A stretch of DNA of 64,000 bases from Merdimmobilis hominis (GCF_021109255.1 NZ_JAJODG010000001.1); one strand, 5' to 3'; counted from the first letter of the stretch, positions 25,314-33,583 are shown. The notes: generated from the sequence alone by a model not told the origin. Numbers and translations are program-made.

Positions 25314-25709
25314 CTACCTGCCGCCGTGAAACTCCTTCATATGCTGGGTGGCGGCGGCTTCGATCTGTTCCAGAGTGGTGGAGCTGACCACATGCTCCAT
25401 CCGGCAGGCATCCTCCTCGGCGATCTCCTCCGGCACCAGTAGAATGTGGATCAGGTAGTATTTCAGCAGGTCGTGGCGGCGACGAACCTTTATGGCCTCC
25501 CGGCGGCCCAAGTCGGTGAGGGTGATCCCCCCATAGGGCTGCTGGAGAAGGAAACCGTCCGCCCGGAGGAGGCCGATTGCCCGGCTGACGCTGGCCCGGG
25601 AAAAGCCCAGGGCGTTGGCCACGTCGATGGAGCGCACCGGTGCACCCTGGACCGAAAGGTCGAGGATCGCCTCCAGATAATCCTGTTTGGATGGGGTGAG
25701 TTTGCTCAT
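25314..25709 (-). CDS. DtxR/MntR-family metal-dependent repressor
   Basis: The 131-residue protein has the N-terminal winged helix of DtxR-type regulators (SKQDYLEAILDLS, then SIDVANALGFSRASVSRAIGLLRADGFL) and the short metal-binding/dimerisation domain (GRREAIKVRRRHDLLKYYLI, CRMEHVVS). It lacks the SH3-like third domain, as MntR does. Fe(II) or Mn(II) is the expected co-repressor. The ATG at 25709 has GGAGG six bases upstream; the longer frame to 25754 has none. It is divergent from feoAB, which makes iron the likely signal and feo the likely target. Confidence 0.88.
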   Translation of the reverse strand: MSKLTPSKQDYLEAILDLSVQGAPVRSIDVANALGFSRASVSRAIGLLRADGFLLQQPYGGITLTDLGRREAIKVRRRHDLLKYYLIHILLVPEEIAEEDACRMEHVVSSTTLEQIEAAATQHMKEFHGGR

Positions 25710-25806
25710 AAACAGCCTCCTCTTGGTTGGAAGGATAGGGCATCCCAGAACCAAGAGGCCCCATGCCCTTTGCCCCGGCGGCAGGCCGGAGATACTCTAC
25801 ATTTTA

Positions 25807-25834
25807 AGTATACTACAATTTGAGCCGTTTGCAA
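25807..25834 (-). promoter_or_regulatory. Candidate promoter of the DtxR-type gene
   Basis: On the minus strand TTGCAA and TATACT are separated by 16 bases, about 100 bases ahead of the start. The rest of 25710-25954 shows no gene. Confidence 0.45.
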
Positions 25835-25954
25835 AGTGCAGGTGGCTTCTTTAGGCATATCGCCCGGAAAAAGGGGGCTATCGTGCCAGGCGGGGCCTTG
25901 AGAAAAGCTTTTGCCGCTGTGGAAATTCTTTGGAAAATAAAGTGTCGATTTCTA

Positions 25955-25983
25955 TTGACAAGTTCCCATTGGAAGCATAGAAT
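25955..25983 (+). promoter_or_regulatory. Strong sigma-A-type promoter of the feo operon
   Basis: TTGACA, 17-base spacer, TAGAAT. The consensus -35 box and ideal spacing make this one of the best promoters in the window. It implies a leader of about 145 bases before feoA. Confidence 0.8.
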
Positions 25984-25989
25984 GTAAGC

Positions 25990-26003
25990 ATAAGCTAACT
26001 TAT
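25990..26003. promoter_or_regulatory. Candidate DtxR-type operator at the feo transcription start
   Basis: The inverted element ATAAG-CTAA-CTTAT lies immediately after the -10 box, where a bound repressor would block transcription. It resembles the TTAGG/TAAGC-type dyads of DtxR-family sites; the DtxR-type gene is next door. Confidence 0.5.
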
Positions 26004-26134
26004 AGGCTCCCTTTTGGGAATGAAATAGGGGAGGCCCTGCAGTGTTTTATCCTGGGGCGGGGGCAAAAAAGGGACAAAGGTTTTTGTTCTCAAAATGTTA
26101 GCGATAGGAAATATTTTGAAAAGGAGTGAAGCGT

Positions 26135-26467
26135 ATGACGACGTTGGATCGCGTAAGACCTGGCCACGGCGGCGTAATCGCATCAATTGGAGGAGAAGGG
26201 GCCCTGCGGCGGCGTCTTCTGGATATGGGGCTAACCCCCAAGACCCGGGTGGAAGTCCGCAAGGTGGCCCCCATGGGCGACCCCATTGAACTGTACCTGC
26301 GGGGTTATGTTTTGACCCTACGGGGGGAGGATGCGGCCAAGATCACCCTCATCTCCGACACCGAGACCCAGAAACCCCAACACGGCCACTGCCATGGTTC
26401 CTACCACCATCATGAGGGCTGCGGCTGTCCCTCCGCCCAGAAACAAGGGGAGGAACAGAAAGCATGA
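26135..26467 (+). CDS. feoA: Ferrous iron transport protein A with His/Cys-rich tail
   Basis: The 110-residue protein has the SH3-like FeoA domain (about 1-75): GHGGVIASIGGEGALRRRLLDMGL followed by VAPMGDPIELYLRGYVLTLR. FeoA assists the FeoB transporter at the inner face of the membrane. The tail after residue 80 is unusual: a His- and Cys-rich segment (HGHCHGSYHHHEGCGC) that could bind metal. The ATG at 26135 follows AAGGAG; a GTG at 26126 overlaps that site. The stop overlaps the feoB start as ATGA, so translation is coupled. Confidence 0.93.
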   Translation: MTTLDRVRPGHGGVIASIGGEGALRRRLLDMGLTPKTRVEVRKVAPMGDPIELYLRGYVLTLRGEDAAKITLISDTETQKPQHGHCHGSYHHHEGCGCPSAQKQGEEQKA

Positions 26468-28476
26468 AATCGACATTAGCCCTTGCAGGCAACCAAAACT
26501 GCGGCAAGACCACCCTGTTTAACGCCTTGACCGGCAGCAACCAGCACGTGGGCAACTTCCCCGGCGTGACGGTGGAGAAAAAAGAAGGGCAGATCCTCCA
26601 CCACAAAGACATCTCCCTGGTGGACCTGCCCGGCATCTACTCCCTTTCGCCCTATACGTCGGAGGAAATTGTCACCCGTGATTTTATCCTCAAGGAGCAC
26701 CCCAAGGGGATTATCAACATCGTGGACGCCACCAACATCGAGCGGAACCTGTACCTCTCCCTTCAGCTGATGGAGCTGGGGATCCCTATGGTCATCGCCC
26801 TCAACATGATGGATGAAGTGCGGGCCAGCGGCAACCACATCGATGTAAAATGCCTCTCCCAGTACTTGGGGGTGCCAGTTGTGCCCATCTCGGCCAGCAA
26901 AGGCGAGGGCATCAGCGAGCTGCTCAAACAGGTGGTCGAGATGGTGGAAAAGCAGGAGAAGCCCCAAAGGCTGGACTTCTGCACCGGGCCAGTGCACCGG
27001 GCCATCCACTCCATCGCCCACATCGTGGAGGATCACGCCGAGCGGGCAGGGTATCCGGTGCGGTTTGCCGCCACCAAATTGGTGGAAGGGGACCAGCCCA
27101 TGGTGGAGGCTCTGAAAATTTCCGAGAATGAAGTACATATCATTGATCATATTGTACAAGAGATGGAGGGGGAGTTGGGCACCGACCGGGAGGCCGCCCT
27201 TGCCGACATGCGCTACACCTACATTGAAGGGGTGTGCGCCGAATGTGTCTTTAAGCACCAGGAGACCCTGGAACAGGTTCGGTCGGAGAAGATCGACCGG
27301 ATTTTGACCCACAAATACTTTGGCATCCCCATCTTTTTGGGGATTATGCTGGTGGTGTTCTACCTGACCTTCAGCGTGTTGGGCGCGCCGATGCAGGACT
27401 TTCTGGGCGCCGCCATCGACTCCGGCGTGGCCGCCCTCTCCACCTTCTTGACGGATGTGGGGGTCAGCCCCTGGCTCCACTCCCTCTTGATCGACGGCGT
27501 CTGCGCCGGGGTGGGCAGCGTCCTCTCCTTCCTGCCCATCATCGTCCTCCTGTTCTTCTTCCTCTCCCTTTTGGAGGACAGCGGCTATATGGCACGGGTG
27601 GCCTTTGTCATGGATAAGCTGCTGCGGAAGATCGGCCTCTCCGGCCGCTCCTTTGTGCCCATGCTCATCGGCTTCGGGTGCAGCGTGCCGGCCATCATGG
27701 CCACCCGGACCCTTTCCAGCGACCGAGACCGGAAGATGACCATCGTCCTCACCCCGTTTATGTCCTGCAGCGCCAAGTTGCCCATCTACGGGATGATCAC
27801 CGCCGCTTTCTTCCCCCACCATGCGGCGCTGGTGATGATCTCCCTGTATGTCACCGGCATTGTGGTGGCCATCCTCTCCGGCCTGCTTTTGAAGAACACC
27901 ATCTTCCAGGGCGATCCGGTACCCTTTGTCATGGAGCTGCCAGCCTACCGGATGCCCTCGGCCCAAAGTGTGTTCCTCCACATGTGGGAGAAAGCCAAGG
28001 ACTTCCTGCGCAAAGCGTTTACCATCATCTTTATGGCTTCGCTGGCCATCTGGTTCCTCCAGAGTTTTGATTGGTCCTTTAACATGGTGGCGGACAGCGC
28101 CGATAGCATCCTGGCCTCCATCGGCTCGCTGATCGCGCCGCTTTTCGCCCCCCTGGGCTTCAACGACTGGCGGGCTTCCACCGCTCTCATCACCGGCTTT
28201 ACCGCCAAGGAATCGGTGGTCAGCACCTTGACCATCCTCACCGGCGCGGCCAACGACGCCCAGCTGAGCGCCATCCTCCAAACGATCTTTACCCCTTTAA
28301 GCGCCATCTCCTTCCTGGCCTTTACCATCCTATACATGCCTTGTGTGGCCGCTTTTGCCGCCACCCGCCGGGAGATCGGCTCGATGAAAGGGGCGGTGCT
28401 CACCGCGGCCTACCAGACCGGCGCGGCCTACCTGGTGGCCATGGCCATCTATCAAATCGGCCGCCTCATCGTGTAA
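26464..28476 (+). CDS. feoB: Ferrous iron transport protein B
   Basis: The 670-residue Fe(II) transporter has an N-terminal G domain with G1 GNQNCGKT (9-16), switch PGVTVE, G3 DLPG (54-57), G4 NMMD (114-117) and G5 SASKG (about 143-147). A helical GDI-like region and a membrane domain of two Gate repeats follow (SGYMARVAFVMD...GFGCSVPA near 400, and the second ALITGFTAKE near 585). The length is normal. It overlaps feoA by four bases and is followed 15 bases later by the small Cys-rich Feo protein. Regulation by iron through the adjacent DtxR-type repressor is inferred. Confidence 0.97.
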   Translation: MKSTLALAGNQNCGKTTLFNALTGSNQHVGNFPGVTVEKKEGQILHHKDISLVDLPGIYSLSPYTSEEIVTRDFILKEHPKGIINIVDATNIERNLYLSLQLMELGIPMVIALNMMDEVRASGNHIDVKCLSQYLGVPVVPISASKGEGISELLKQVVEMVEKQEKPQRLDFCTGPVHRAIHSIAHIVEDHAERAGYPVRFAATKLVEGDQPMVEALKISENEVHIIDHIVQEMEGELGTDREAALADMRYTYIEGVCAECVFKHQETLEQVRSEKIDRILTHKYFGIPIFLGIMLVVFYLTFSVLGAPMQDFLGAAIDSGVAALSTFLTDVGVSPWLHSLLIDGVCAGVGSVLSFLPIIVLLFFFLSLLEDSGYMARVAFVMDKLLRKIGLSGRSFVPMLIGFGCSVPAIMATRTLSSDRDRKMTIVLTPFMSCSAKLPIYGMITAAFFPHHAALVMISLYVTGIVVAILSGLLLKNTIFQGDPVPFVMELPAYRMPSAQSVFLHMWEKAKDFLRKAFTIIFMASLAIWFLQSFDWSFNMVADSADSILASIGSLIAPLFAPLGFNDWRASTALITGFTAKESVVSTLTILTGAANDAQLSAILQTIFTPLSAISFLAFTILYMPCVAAFAATRREIGSMKGAVLTAAYQTGAAYLVAMAIYQIGRLIV

Positions 28477-28491
28477 GAAAGGAGACTTGGT

Positions 28492-28647
28492 ATGACCCAG
28501 GCAGATCTTATCACCTTAGTTGTTCTGGCTTTGGTGGTTGCGGGAATCCTCCTTTACCTGCGCAAGCAGAAGAAAAACGGGGGGTGCTGCGGCGGGTGCA
28601 GCGGCTGCCCCCACGCAGGGGCCTGCCATCCAGAAAACAAAGAATAG
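28492..28647 (+). CDS. FeoB-associated Cys-rich membrane protein (51 aa)
   Basis: This short gene follows feoB after 15 bases, with AAAGGAGA ahead of its ATG. The 51 residues form one membrane helix (about 6-22, LITLVVLALVVAGILLY), a basic stop (RKQKKN) and a Cys-rich tail with CC, C36, C39 and C45 in a Gly/Ser context. This is the pattern of the FeoB-associated Cys-rich protein family, present after many clostridial feoB genes and sometimes compared with FeoC. It probably helps iron transfer at the membrane; its mechanism is not established. Confidence 0.9.
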   Translation: MTQADLITLVVLALVVAGILLYLRKQKKNGGCCGGCSGCPHAGACHPENKE

Positions 28648-28656
28648 CAAACCGGG

Positions 28657-28685
28657 AAGGGAGGGCATTGGCCCTCCCTTTTTTG
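28657..28685 (+). terminator. Intrinsic terminator of the feo operon
   Basis: AAGGGAGGGC pairs with GCCCTCCCTT around ATTG, followed by TTTT. Confidence 0.9.
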
Positions 28686-28739
28686 GGGCCGGGCCCAGGT
28701 AAAATACAGGTAAAGTTGGGAAAATCCCCAGGAAGTTGG

Positions 28740-28768
28740 TTGTCAACACACTTGCAACGTGATATAGT
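28740..28768 (+). promoter_or_regulatory. Sigma-A-type promoter of the 5'-nucleotidase gene
   Basis: TTGTCA, 17-base spacer, TATAGT, 53 bases ahead of the start codon. Confidence 0.65.
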
Positions 28769-28821
28769 TAAGGCAAGGAAGCAACGTTCCAAAACCCTGT
28801 GAGACGAATGGAGGATGAACA

Positions 28822-30489
28822 ATGCGTAGGATTCTATCGATGGTATTGGCAGCGGCGTTGGCGCTGTCTATGCTATCCACGGCGGCCTTTGCACAGACCG
28901 GCGAAGCCACGACCATCAAAGTGTTCCACACCAACGACAGCCACTCCCGCGCCAAGGAAGTGGTGGACTCCAAAACCGGCGAATTGACGAATATCGGCTT
29001 CGCCCGGTTTAAGACCTTTATCGACAGCCAGGAAGCGGACGGAAAACTGATCCTGGACGCTGGCGACACCTTCCATGGAATGCCCTTTGCCACCATTGAG
29101 AACGGCAACAGCATCGCCAAAATTCTCAAGGCAGTGGGATATGACGCCATCAGCCCCGGCAACCATGATTTCAACTACGGCTATGAGCGGCTGGATGTCC
29201 TCTCCTACCGAGCCGGGGTCAAACCCCTCGCCGCCAACGTGACCATCGGCGGCAAGAACGCCTTTGACAAATATCTGATCAAGAACATCGACGGGGTCAA
29301 GGTTGGTGTGTTCGGCCTGGCAACCCCTGAGACTGCCTACAAAACCAACCCCAAAAATGTGGCAGGCCTGGACTTCGGCGACAAGGAATCGCTGATTGCC
29401 ACCGCCCAGCAGATGGTGGATGAATTGCAGGAGAGAGACTGCGACGTCATCATAGCCCTGTGCCACCTGGGGGTTGACCCCACCAGCGACATCAAATCCA
29501 CCGACATTGCAAACGCGGTGGAGGGCATCGACTTGATCATCGATGGCCACAGCCACACCGAGCTTGACAACTACAAGGTGGGGGATACCTACATCGCCAG
29601 CACCGGCAACTACCTGGAGAATGTGGGTATGGTCACCATCAAGGTCAAGGATGGGGAAGTCCTCTCGGTGGAGCCCAAGCTGTACTCTGCCAAAGAGCTG
29701 AAAAACCTCCCCGAGGACAGCAAGGTCAAAGCCATTGTGGATCGGATTGACGAAAACCAGAAGAGCATCCTCGATGTGGTTATCGGAAAGACCCCCATTA
29801 CCCTGGACGGTGAGCGGGAGACCAACCGAGGCGGCCACACCAACCTGGGCCGCCTCATCACCTCCGCCATGCTGGAGGAGACCGGGGCAGACATCGCCCT
29901 GACCAACGGCGGCGGCATCCGCGCCACCATTGAAAAAGGCGACATCACCAAGGGCGATGTCATCAATGTACTGCCCTTTGGCAACTACATCGTCACCAAG
30001 CAGGTCAAAGGCCAGGATATCATCGACGCCCTCAACTTCGGCATGGACTTCGGCGCAGGCGGGTTCCCCCACTTTGCCGGCATGACCGTTGAGGCCAAAA
30101 AAGTGGAGACCACCGCTGAAGACGGCACCACCAAGACCAAAGGTCAGGTCCTTTCCATCCTGGTGGATGGAAAGCCCATCGACCCCAACGCCACTTACAC
30201 TCTGGCCACCAACGACTTTATGGCCAGCGGCGGCGACGGGTACACCATGCTGGGCAATTATCCCATTGAGAATGAGTTCTCCGCCTTGGATGAAGCCCTG
30301 ATCCGCTACCTCTCCAAGGTCGGCGATGAGGGAATCAAAGCCATCGATGCGGAGGAGCGGCTGATCCTCACCGATGTGGCGAAGAACCCGGCTCTCGGTT
30401 CCGGCACGGCAGCCACCGCCCCTTCCACCCCCTCTGTACCGGATGACAGCGACAAAAACAACCCCTCCACCGGCAGATGGGCGGCATAA
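28822..30489 (+). CDS. Secreted 5'-nucleotidase/metallophosphatase (UshA-like)
   Basis: The 555-residue protein has a signal peptide ending AAFA (about residue 24), a calcineurin-like metallophosphatase domain (FHTNDSHSR at 35-43, GNHDFNYG, GHSHTELD) and a 5'-nucleotidase C-terminal domain (NGGGIRATI, then NDFMASGGDGYTML). It releases phosphate and nucleosides from nucleotides outside the cell. The C-terminus is odd: a Thr/Pro/Ser linker leads to NPSTG (547-551), a motif that in related clostridial proteins precedes a membrane anchor, but here only RWAA follows before the stop. The protein is therefore probably released, or the anchor has been lost. It is monocistronic and followed by a terminator. 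Confidence 0.92.
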   Translation: MRRILSMVLAAALALSMLSTAAFAQTGEATTIKVFHTNDSHSRAKEVVDSKTGELTNIGFARFKTFIDSQEADGKLILDAGDTFHGMPFATIENGNSIAKILKAVGYDAISPGNHDFNYGYERLDVLSYRAGVKPLAANVTIGGKNAFDKYLIKNIDGVKVGVFGLATPETAYKTNPKNVAGLDFGDKESLIATAQQMVDELQERDCDVIIALCHLGVDPTSDIKSTDIANAVEGIDLIIDGHSHTELDNYKVGDTYIASTGNYLENVGMVTIKVKDGEVLSVEPKLYSAKELKNLPEDSKVKAIVDRIDENQKSILDVVIGKTPITLDGERETNRGGHTNLGRLITSAMLEETGADIALTNGGGIRATIEKGDITKGDVINVLPFGNYIVTKQVKGQDIIDALNFGMDFGAGGFPHFAGMTVEAKKVETTAEDGTTKTKGQVLSILVDGKPIDPNATYTLATNDFMASGGDGYTMLGNYPIENEFSALDEALIRYLSKVGDEGIKAIDAEERLILTDVAKNPALGSGTAATAPSTPSVPDDSDKNNPSTGRWAA

Positions 30490-30504
30490 AAACAACGACA
30501 GCAT

Positions 30505-30541
30505 CAAAAAAGGACGGCTTTAAGCCGTCCTTTTCTTTTTT
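30505..30541 (+). terminator. Intrinsic terminator of the 5'-nucleotidase gene
   Basis: AAAAGGACGGC pairs with GCCGTCCTTTT around TTTAA, followed by further T. Confidence 0.9.
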
Positions 30542-30577
30542 GGGGATTTGTGTTGTTCCCCAGGTGGAGGGGGAGCA

Positions 30578-31312
30578 TTATTCCGGTTTTTTGGCCGAGA
30601 CCAGCAGCATCATGGGGCGGCGCAGTTCATCCTTCATGCCGGGCAATTCCAGCATGGTGGGGTCGGGCTCCGGCTCCACCACGGCGGTGAGAAAAAAACC
30701 GGTTTTGAGCAGGTTGCTCAGGTAGGTGGTCAAGGTCTTGTGGTACTTAACCACATCCTGGCCTAGGAACACCGCATGGCGCAGGCCCTCAGTGAAGTAG
30801 CCGTCCACCGGCCAGTGGAGGATGTTCCCCGCCCCATCCCGGTACCAATCCTGGGTGCCATAGGCGGTGAAGATGGGGTGCTCCACCGAGAAGACAAACT
30901 CTCCGCCGGGAGCCAGGGTGTCATAGACCTTGCGGCAGATATCCGCAAAATCGGCGACATAGTGGAGGGCCAGGGAGCTGACCACCACATCGAACGCTTC
31001 TTTGGGGTAGGGGTAGTCCTCTATGGAGGTCTGGATGAACTGGACCTTGGGGGAACGGACCATCTCCTTGGCCCGGGACAGCATCTTGTGGGAGAGGTCC
31101 ACCCCCACCACCGACTGCGCACCATGCTCCAGAGCGTAGGCGCAGTGCCAGCCGAAGCCGCAGCCCAGGTCCAACACCCGTTTGCCGGAAAAGTCGGGCA
31201 TCAGCTTGCGGAATGCGTGCCATTCCCCGGCGCCGGCAAGTCCGTCCACCGAGCGGCTCATCTTGGAGTATTCCGCAAAAAACGCATCGTCTTCGTATTT
31301 ATTTTCTTTCAT
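30578..31312 (-). CDS. Class I SAM-dependent methyltransferase
   Basis: The 244-residue protein has the SAM-binding motif I VLDLGCGFGWHC (about 45-56), the acidic loop VVGVDLSHKML, motif IV DVVVSSLALHYV and post-motif LAPGGEFVFSVEHP. It belongs to the Methyltransf_11-like group that acts on small molecules; the substrate is unknown. The ATG at 31312 (MKENKYEDD) is favoured because AAAGGATGG lies upstream; the ATG at 31324 sits directly on that site. It is 69 bases downstream of the DUF1576 gene, but a terminator lies between them. Confidence 0.87.
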   Translation of the reverse strand: MKENKYEDDAFFAEYSKMSRSVDGLAGAGEWHAFRKLMPDFSGKRVLDLGCGFGWHCAYALEHGAQSVVGVDLSHKMLSRAKEMVRSPKVQFIQTSIEDYPYPKEAFDVVVSSLALHYVADFADICRKVYDTLAPGGEFVFSVEHPIFTAYGTQDWYRDGAGNILHWPVDGYFTEGLRHAVFLGQDVVKYHKTLTTYLSNLLKTGFFLTAVVEPEPDPTMLELPGMKDELRRPMMLLVSAKKPE

Positions 31313-31362
31313 CGTTGGTTCCATCCTTTCTATAGGGGCATGGCGGCGGGTATCTTTAAAAA

Positions 31363-31390
31363 CTGGGGATGGCGAAAGCCATCCCCAGGG
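31363..31390 (-). terminator. Intrinsic terminator of the DUF1576 gene
   Basis: CTGGGGATGGC pairs perfectly with GCCATCCCCAG around a four-base loop; on the minus strand it is followed by TTTTT. Confidence 0.88.
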
Positions 31391-31393
31391 GTG

Positions 31394-32722
31394 TTATTTG
31401 GACTCTTCACCCTTGGGGCGGATGGGGCAGTGGATGTAGGTTTGGTCGATTTGCGGGGCCTTCAGCTCCGGCAGCAGGGGCGCTAGGAAGGCCGCCACCA
31501 ACCCAGTGGAAAACCCGTTGTTGTACAGGTTGAGGGAGCTGTACAAAGTCCCCACATTGAGCACCACCGACGAGTGGATAAACCCGGAGAGCATCCCGTA
31601 GAACAGGCCGTATTTGCCAGCCAAAGGGGCAAGGCCGGTGCAGAGCAGCACACTGAGCTGCACAGCGGGGTCGGTCAGGTTCCACACCTTGACAAAGGAA
31701 CCGAAGATGACCCCTAAAACGATAAACAAGGTGTTGCGCAGGTTGACGCCGGCGGCTCCGAATCCGGCGATGGAAAGGATGCACCCGGCGGTGGGCCCGT
31801 TGATCGCCCCGCCGATGGCCAAGAGGTAAAAGGTGAAAAACAGGCCGATGAGTCCCATGTTGATCATGGTGCCTGGGAACCCCAGGGTTCCGATATAATC
31901 GGCTCCCTGGCCGCTGTGGCGGGTGATGTACTTCAGGTCCTTAATGGCGCAGCGGTCCAGCCAGAACCCGACCACAATCAAAATCACAAATAGGGCGATC
32001 AGATAGGCGGCCAGCAAATTGGTGTACTCGGTGCTCCAATAGAACATCTTGATGGGGGTGTAACCGAAGGAGCGCATGATAGAGACGAAAACCGTGGCGA
32101 TCAGCCCGGTGGCAAAGCCGGCGTTGAACAGGTTATACCCCTTGTGGAATTTGTAGGTGTGGGTGGAGACTGGGGGCAGGATAAACCCGCAGGCGGTCCC
32201 CACCACCGCAGCGGCCAAAATCCGGATAATGGGGTGGTAATCGGAGAAGATCATGGCGACTTCCGAGACCAGGGGCCCCAGAGCAGTGCCGAAAAAGGCC
32301 AGGTGCAAATGTTTGCCAAAGGGTTCCCCCTTGTAGCGGGAATAGAGGAATACCCCCAGATAGATGGGCCAGATGTTGAGGATGTTTTTCCCGAATAGGG
32401 CAAACCCGCCGGACATGAAGATGCTGGCGATGAGCATGCCGGTGTAGGGCGCTTTGAAGTAGGTGGCCATCAGCATGGCGGTGATGGTGACAAGGCCCGC
32501 GTTTAGGAAGGCGGCCCCGATGCCCGCCAAGGCGATGTAGTCGGTGATCAGGCCGCAGGGGGAGACCATGATGGTGATAAAGCCGTGGTAGATGTTCTCT
32601 GGGGTATCCATGCAAAATCCAAAAAGGATTAGGGACAGGCCAAACAGCAGCACCACCCGGGCGGTGAACTGCTCCCGGTTCTGCTTCATGTAGGAGTGTA
32701 CGCGGTCGTTGAGTTTGCTCAA
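31394..32722 (-). CDS. DUF1576 multi-spanning membrane protein
   Basis: The 442-residue protein has about 10-12 hydrophobic segments and matches the DUF1576 family, whose function is unknown. Several features recall transporters: two halves with similar Gly-rich segments (HGFITIMVSPCGLITDYIALAGIG near 46 and INGPTAGCILSIAGFGAAG near 310) and a YNLFNAGFATGLIA/YNNGFSTGLVAAF pair, which suggests an internal repeat. The start is TTG at 32722 with GGCGG eight bases upstream. The gene has its own promoter and a highly structured leader of about 155 bases (see that entry), so its expression is probably controlled at the RNA level. A terminator follows. Confidence 0.85.
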   Translation of the reverse strand: MSKLNDRVHSYMKQNREQFTARVVLLFGLSLILFGFCMDTPENIYHGFITIMVSPCGLITDYIALAGIGAAFLNAGLVTITAMLMATYFKAPYTGMLIASIFMSGGFALFGKNILNIWPIYLGVFLYSRYKGEPFGKHLHLAFFGTALGPLVSEVAMIFSDYHPIIRILAAAVVGTACGFILPPVSTHTYKFHKGYNLFNAGFATGLIATVFVSIMRSFGYTPIKMFYWSTEYTNLLAAYLIALFVILIVVGFWLDRCAIKDLKYITRHSGQGADYIGTLGFPGTMINMGLIGLFFTFYLLAIGGAINGPTAGCILSIAGFGAAGVNLRNTLFIVLGVIFGSFVKVWNLTDPAVQLSVLLCTGLAPLAGKYGLFYGMLSGFIHSSVVLNVGTLYSSLNLYNNGFSTGLVAAFLAPLLPELKAPQIDQTYIHCPIRPKGEESK

Positions 32723-32762
32723 GGTTGTTTCCGCCTTTCCGATTGGAATTGAGGTGAAGCGT

Positions 32763-32876
32763 TGGGGCTGTCATGCAAATCTCCGTGGGAAAGCGCTGAA
32801 CCCAGCAGTGCGAAGGAAAGCACAGAGATAGCCCCTTCTCCGCCGGTGTGCCGATTTGCAGGGCTACCGGAGAAAG
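32763..32876 (-). promoter_or_regulatory. Candidate structured leader RNA (riboswitch-like) of the DUF1576 gene
   Basis: Read on the minus strand, the leader can form a 7-bp hairpin (32874-32868 with 32842-32836). A second domain is closed by GGGGCT/AGCCCC (32835-32830 with 32769-32764) and CTCTGTG/CACGGAG (32827-32821 with 32787-32781), with small inner hairpins such as GCTG-GGTT-CAGC. The loop of the first hairpin holds TGCAAATC (32860-32853), perfectly complementary to GATTTGCA (32781-32774) beside the second domain, so an 8-bp pseudoknot is possible. No known riboswitch consensus was recognised. Confidence 0.5.
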
Positions 32877-32887
32877 ACGCTAGTATT

Positions 32888-32916
32888 ATTGTATATGAAA
32901 ACTGCATGGCACACAA
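32888..32916 (-). promoter_or_regulatory. Sigma-A-type promoter of the DUF1576 transcript
   Basis: On the minus strand TTGTGT, 17-base spacer, TACAAT. The start would fall near 32880, just before the structured leader. Confidence 0.6.
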
Positions 32917-32993
32917 TATAAACATGCATAATTTTGAAGGTTTTGTGGAGGGAAAAAAAGGATATCCCATCCTCCTGCCACCTGGGAAGGGCG

Positions 32994-33028
32994 AAAAAAA
33001 GCCGGCTGCACCGCAGCCGGCTTTTTTA
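32994..33028 (-). terminator. Intrinsic terminator of the RidA gene
   Basis: AAAAAAGCCGGCTGC pairs with GCAGCCGGCTTTTTT around a short ACC core; it lies just beyond the ridA stop codon. Confidence 0.92.
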
Positions 33029-33038
33029 AAAGGAGATC

Positions 33039-33386
33039 CTATTTCAGTGCTGCGGTGACCACAATTTCCACTGCCAGGCTCTCGGATGCCAGAGATGCCT
33101 CTACGCAGGCGCGGGCGGGTTCAAAGCCGTCCTCAATCCATCCATCCCAAACTTCGTTCATAGCGGCGAAGTCTTTCATATCCTTCAAGTAGATGGTGGC
33201 GGTCAGCAGATGGCGCTTGTCGGAACCATATGCACCCAACAGGGCCTCGATTTTTTCCAGCACAATGCGGGTCTGGTCTTTGACATCGCCCCCCTCCCGG
33301 GCGGTTTGGCCACAGAGATACAGGGTGTCTCCATGGACGACGGCTTTGCTCATCCGGCCGTTGCCTTCGTAGCGTTTGATTTCCAT
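33039..33386 (-). CDS. ridA: RidA-family reactive intermediate deaminase
   Basis: The 115-residue protein matches the RidA/YjgF family: YLCGQTAREGGDVKDQT, then LKDMKDFAAMNEVWDGW and the catalytic-site segment ARACVEASLASESLAVEI, where Arg112-equivalent and the Glu-Ile end are retained. RidA enzymes hydrolyse enamine/imine products released by PLP dehydratases. The window also encodes a DSD1-type PLP enzyme that could generate such intermediates, though far away. The start ATG has AAAAGGAGA upstream. The gene is monocistronic with a strong terminator. Confidence 0.9.
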   Translation of the reverse strand: MEIKRYEGNGRMSKAVVHGDTLYLCGQTAREGGDVKDQTRIVLEKIEALLGAYGSDKRHLLTATIYLKDMKDFAAMNEVWDGWIEDGFEPARACVEASLASESLAVEIVVTAALK

Positions 33387-33498
33387 AACACGGTTCTCCT
33401 TTTCTTTTAAAATGCGGTTTATTTATTTCTATTGTACTAAAAATGGGGGAGGTTGGCAAGGGGAGAGGGGCCTGAGCCGCCAAGGGGAAAATCCCGCA

Positions 33499-33527
33499 TT
33501 GACAGCCTGGAGAATTGCCGATAGAAT
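33499..33527 (+). promoter_or_regulatory. Strong sigma-A-type promoter of the hydroxyacid dehydrogenase gene
   Basis: TTGACA, 17-base spacer, TAGAAT, 57 bases ahead of the start codon. Confidence 0.75.
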
Positions 33528-33583
33528 GAAAGAAACAGGCGGAGCCAGTTCCCCCTCCGCCGCCAGAAAGGATGATTGTTTCC

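Noticed and set aside
26004..26120. Possible riboswitch in the feo leader
   Set aside because: Only small, weak stems such as CCC-TTTT-GGG were seen and no known metal-riboswitch motif; the nearby repressor site explains control.
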